From CAZQSL01 sp964595945 (GTDB lineage: Bacteria > UBP15 > UBA6099 > JAJRTR01): a DNA stretch of 16,375 bases. This document shows, one piece after another, positions 13,849 to 16,375 of the stretch. The notes beneath the pieces were generated by a model. It made no database searches. It was not told the origin of the DNA and saw only the letters and a list, made by a program, of their open reading frames with translations. Position 1 is the stretch's first letter. The number at the start of each line of letters is the position of its first letter. The position numbers and the translations under genes are program-made. The stretch spans positions 1 to 16,375 of the forward strand of contig CAZQSL010000084.1 in the NCBI GenBank assembly GCA_964595945.1. The letters are read 5' to 3'.

Positions 13849-14817
13849 TTATTTCCTGGTGGTTTTTTTGATGGTCGCGAAGAATTTTTTGTCGTCGGCT
13901 TCCCAGTCGTACCTGTCATAGAGTTCGACGGAGAGTTTTGCTTCTGTAAGGTCAGCATCGGTGATGGGCACAAAACGGCCCTTGATGGCGGTAAACATGA
14001 ATTTGAATTTCTGGAACCGCTGGTCCTTGTGTGCGCCGAGGAGGAGTTCCTTGACTTTGCCGGAGACGGCGGTGGGTGTTTTGGTGGATGCGACGATGAC
14101 GAAGTTGGGGACGTATTTTTCACAAGTCAGAGGGACCACTTTTGCGGCATTGGGTCCCTTCTGGGCGATGACGTATGAATTTTTGTTGAGAAAGAATGCG
14201 TCGACTTCGCCGTTGACCGTTGCGTCGATCATGTTGTCGAGAGTAGTATCGAGTATGAATCTGATATCTGAGAAATAATTGTAGAGGGAGCCGGAATAAT
14301 TGGCCTGCTTATAGAGGTAATAATGCAGGCCGAGGACATTGGTGAGGGCGATTTTTTTGCCCTTGAGGCCTGCGACGGTGGTGATGCCGGAGTCTCTCCT
14401 GACGAAAACGCAGAGATTTTGATGCGACTGATTGTTCATCGTGAGATTGGCGATGGGTATGACGAGGGGTGCAGATTTATACTTTTTTGACAGTTTAACA
14501 TAATCTTCCGAATAGAGGAGCCCGAAATGGGATTTCCCGGATTTGAATGCGTTTTCGACAAAGCTGAAGGGCATTTCCGCGCGGGAGTACTGCCGGAGGT
14601 CGAGTACGATCTTGACGGACATGATTTGTGAAAGTGTGGTCGCGACATCTCTGAGCATGGAGACCATGCCGGATGTTGCCATGTCGTCTACTACGGGCAG
14701 GAAAAAATGGTATTCGACGGGAGCGGGAGCGGAATCCGATTTGCGGGCTGTCAAAACGGACAGCGTGACGAAAAGCGTGACGGTAGCGATAACCAGCAGG
14801 GTTTTGTGTGTTTTCAT
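13849..14817 (-). CDS. PhnD-like periplasmic substrate-binding protein
   Basis: A 322-residue exported protein of the PhnD/phosphonate-type periplasmic binding family. A basic N-terminus and hydrophobic segment (KTLLVIATVTLFVTLSVL) form a signal peptide or anchor. No lipobox cysteine follows. The mature part shows the two-lobe pattern: VEYHFFLPVV, MVSMLRDVATTLSQIM, GKSHFGLLYSEDYVKL, LCVFVRRDSGITTVAGLKGKKIALTN and GEVDAFFLNKNSYVI. The ATG at 14817 has a GAGGTGA site five bases upstream; the GTG at 14826 lies inside that site and is rejected. No ABC permease or ATPase gene is near, so it may be a sensor or stand-alone binding protein. The ligand is unknown: phosphate, phosphonate or another oxyanion are family possibilities only. 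Confidence 0.82.
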   Translation of the reverse strand: MKTHKTLLVIATVTLFVTLSVLTARKSDSAPAPVEYHFFLPVVDDMATSGMVSMLRDVATTLSQIMSVKIVLDLRQYSRAEMPFSFVENAFKSGKSHFGLLYSEDYVKLSKKYKSAPLVIPIANLTMNNQSHQNLCVFVRRDSGITTVAGLKGKKIALTNVLGLHYYLYKQANYSGSLYNYFSDIRFILDTTLDNMIDATVNGEVDAFFLNKNSYVIAQKGPNAAKVVPLTCEKYVPNFVIVASTKTPTAVSGKVKELLLGAHKDQRFQKFKFMFTAIKGRFVPITDADLTEAKLSVELYDRYDWEADDKKFFATIKKTTRK

Positions 14818-14844
14818 TACGATCACCTCGCGTTATGCTATGAT

Positions 14845-14853
14845 ATTATACCA
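14845..14853 (-). promoter_or_regulatory. Extended -10 promoter of the PhnD-like gene
   Basis: The minus strand reads TGGTATAAT here, a perfect extended -10. No good -35 is visible, as is common for such promoters. Transcription would begin near 14838, giving a short leader of about 20 bases before the ATG at 14817. Confidence 0.55.
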
Positions 14854-14977
14854 GATGCTGAAATATTACACCTTTCCGAAAAAAAACGCGGATATGGCGA
14901 ATGAGCATTGGTCGCCGTGGATGACGGAAAATATTATTTTGTTAATCAACAAAAAAAGTTACGCAAACGGCAGGATA

Positions 14978-14986
14978 TGTTATAAT
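14978..14986 (+). promoter_or_regulatory. Extended -10 promoter of the secreted repeat protein
   Basis: TGTTATAAT is a perfect extended -10 pointing right, with only weak -35 resemblance upstream. Transcription near 14993 would give a leader of about 240 bases to the ATG at 15235. No gene is visible in the 417 bases between the two divergent coding regions. Confidence 0.5.
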
Positions 14987-15022
14987 CGTTTATGATGGAT
15001 AATTGTATAAACGGAGAAAAGT

Positions 15023-15154
15023 GCCTGCGGACAGGCAAAATGGCAGGCCTGATAAATGAAATGATATAAAGCGACAATATCGGGTATATTGTTAGTAGCG
15101 CGACATTGCACCTTGAATTATCGCCGAATGGCGATTTTCATCGATAAATGAAAA
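15023..15154 (+). promoter_or_regulatory. Structured leader with alternative helices and three perfect hairpins
   Basis: Within the long leader the segment GCCTGC (15023-15028) can pair either with CAGGC (15032-15036, 4-base loop) or with GCAGGC (15043-15048), two exclusive helices. Further hairpins are ACAATAT/ATATTGT (15074-15092, 7 bp, 5-base loop), ATCGCC/GGCGAT (15120-15135, 6 bp, 4-base loop) and TTTTCAT/ATGAAAA (15135-15154, 7 bp, 6-base loop). None is followed by a long T run. It may be a regulatory leader. I do not recognise a known riboswitch class. Confidence 0.38.
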
Positions 15155-15234
15155 CGGTGGGGCAGGACACATCAGCAAAGTCAGGCCAGACATTGTTTTC
15201 TTATTGGCACAACAGAGAAAGGCTTCCATCTGAC

Positions 15235-16375
15235 ATGGGCCTTCACAAGAGAATTATAATCAGAGCAATTATGACAATGCTGCTGGCAGCGGCGATGATG
15301 ATGCCGCAGGCAGCGATGGCGACGCTTGTCGAGTGGGACTCGTCAAACGGCGGCGGCGGCACCATGACCGGCGGCGTGAATATGCTGTCCGGCTCAGTCG
15401 CGCAGGTAGTGGCTTCGATGAGTGATCTCACCGCGGGCAAATACCTTGCCACCGGCTATCAGACGAGCATACCGATCGACCCGGAAGTATCGTGCGAAAA
15501 CGGCGGGGCATGCTCTGCGCTGGCATGTTACGGCGGCACGGCCTCGACATTCACATTTGCCAATACGGCAGGCTGCGCGACTCCCCCGTGCGATTTTTCC
15601 GAGGGCGCCACACAGTATTACCGCTATTTGTGGCAGATCGGCAACACGTACACGCACAATGACATCATGGGCGGCAATTCGTGGAGCGACGCCAACAACC
15701 TCTGCCCCGACTCGGGCGGCGGCGCCCTCTGCACAAAACTCGGCGAGTCGATGACCATCGACGCACTGGCGACCGGCAACTGGTACTTCATCGCCAGAGC
15801 GCTCAACGGCGGACAGCTGACATCGGGAGCAGGCCTCATCGGCGGCTCCTCCGACGAGATACTCGGGCCATTCACGGTCGACCTTACACCGCCGGAAATC
15901 GCGGACGCCATCACACTGTCCGACACAGACTACAACGCCACATACGTCGACAGCAGCTTCGACATCAGCCTGACCGGCATTACCGACAATGGATGCTCCG
16001 GCGCCATCGGCTATTGCGAATACACTCTCGACGGCGGCACGTCATGGGCATCAGCGACAGCAGCCGTATCGTCATGCTCGGTCGATAACACCCCTGCCTG
16101 CACTGACGGCGCTTCGCTCACCATCACCATGAGAGCCGCCGACACAGTAGGCAATCTGGCCACCGCCACATCCACCGCCCGCACCTGCGACGCCACCCCT
16201 CCCTCATGCTCTATCGCCTCCATCAGCGAAACCGGCGCCAACACATATTACCCAGGCGCCGGCACACAGCTCTACTACTGCAACATATCCGGCGCATCCG
16301 GTTGCGGAGCCACGGGCGACTTCACTGTCGTCACGACCGCAAGCGACGCGCGCAGCGGCGTCCAGAAAGTCAACT
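15235..16375 (+). CDS. Large secreted cysteine-rich protein with Ig-like repeats, truncated by window end
   Basis: At least 380 residues, open to the right edge. A signal peptide is clear: MGLHKRIIIRAIM, a hydrophobic stretch, and a likely cut after residues 27-29 (AMA). The mature part is rich in Gly, Ser, Thr and Asp and has about 15 cysteines, suggesting disulphides outside the cytoplasm. DxTPP linkers at residues 216 and 319 mark Ig-like modules about 100 residues apart. The second contains YCEYTLDGGTSW and MRAADTVGNLA, typical of bacterial surface beta-sandwich repeats. AGAAAGG lies 12 bases before the ATG, slightly far, so an in-frame downstream ATG (15271) is possible. It probably continues as a long cell-surface or extracellular protein. 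The ligand and the attachment mode are not visible. Confidence 0.75.
   Translation, partial: MGLHKRIIIRAIMTMLLAAAMMMPQAAMATLVEWDSSNGGGGTMTGGVNMLSGSVAQVVASMSDLTAGKYLATGYQTSIPIDPEVSCENGGACSALACYGGTASTFTFANTAGCATPPCDFSEGATQYYRYLWQIGNTYTHNDIMGGNSWSDANNLCPDSGGGALCTKLGESMTIDALATGNWYFIARALNGGQLTSGAGLIGGSSDEILGPFTVDLTPPEIADAITLSDTDYNATYVDSSFDISLTGITDNGCSGAIGYCEYTLDGGTSWASATAAVSSCSVDNTPACTDGASLTITMRAADTVGNLATATSTARTCDATPPSCSIASISETGANTYYPGAGTQLYYCNISGASGCGATGDFTVVTTASDARSGVQKVN

Noticed and set aside
14818..14826. GTG start for the PhnD-like protein at 14826
   Set aside because: The GTG is part of the GAGGTGA ribosome site that serves the ATG at 14817.
15074..15092. ACAATAT/ATATTGT hairpin as a terminator
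   Set aside because: The stem is AT-rich and no T run follows, so it does not fit an intrinsic terminator.

Overview
The window looks like part of the chromosome of an anaerobic bacterium. Sigma-70-type promoters, Shine-Dalgarno sites, ATG/GTG/TTG starts and signal peptides point to Bacteria. The iron-sulphur-rich one-carbon and nitrogen genes and the archaeal-style NrpR regulator suggest an anaerobic lineage such as Desulfobacterota or a candidate phylum with Wood-Ljungdahl-type chemistry. The phylum cannot be fixed from this sequence. I saw no tRNA, rRNA, CRISPR array or insertion sequence.

Left third (1-6201, minus strand): one tightly packed operon runs leftwards and off the window. In transcription order it holds an MvhD-like iron-sulphur protein, MetV, MetF, a divergent ferredoxin/FMN-barrel glutamate-synthase-like protein, a canonical 4Fe-4S plus FMN glutamate synthase subunit, and a class II glutamine amidotransferase whose 3' end is outside. 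Gaps range from a 4-base overlap to 21 bases. The operon joins methylene-tetrahydrofolate reduction to split, archaeal-type glutamate synthesis. It is the most interesting part of the window.

6202-6616 is a divergent control region with two good promoters and a family of TTGCCG(C/T)T boxes. It also has a CCGGAA/TTCCGG inverted repeat and a triple CTTGTG repeat. To its right (6617-7642, plus) lies an NrpR-type (DUF128) regulator. NrpR senses 2-oxoglutarate in methanogens, so it is the obvious candidate regulator of the glutamate synthase operon.

7764-10742 (plus) encodes a large exported glycosidase-like protein with C-terminal beta-sandwich domains. 10846-13176 (plus) is a phosphate module: two tandem DUF47/PhoU-like proteins and a PiT phosphate permease, preceded by three 7-bp direct repeats at 11-bp period that look like a PHO box. 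Convergent to it, on the minus strand, are queH (queuosine biosynthesis; its 3' end overlaps the permease gene by 42 bp) and, upstream of queH, an orphan PhnD-like periplasmic binding protein.

14818-15234 is a second divergent control region with two extended -10 promoters and a string of perfect hairpins in the long rightward leader. From 15235 to the right edge runs the start of a large, cysteine-rich secreted protein with Ig-like repeats, cut off by the window.
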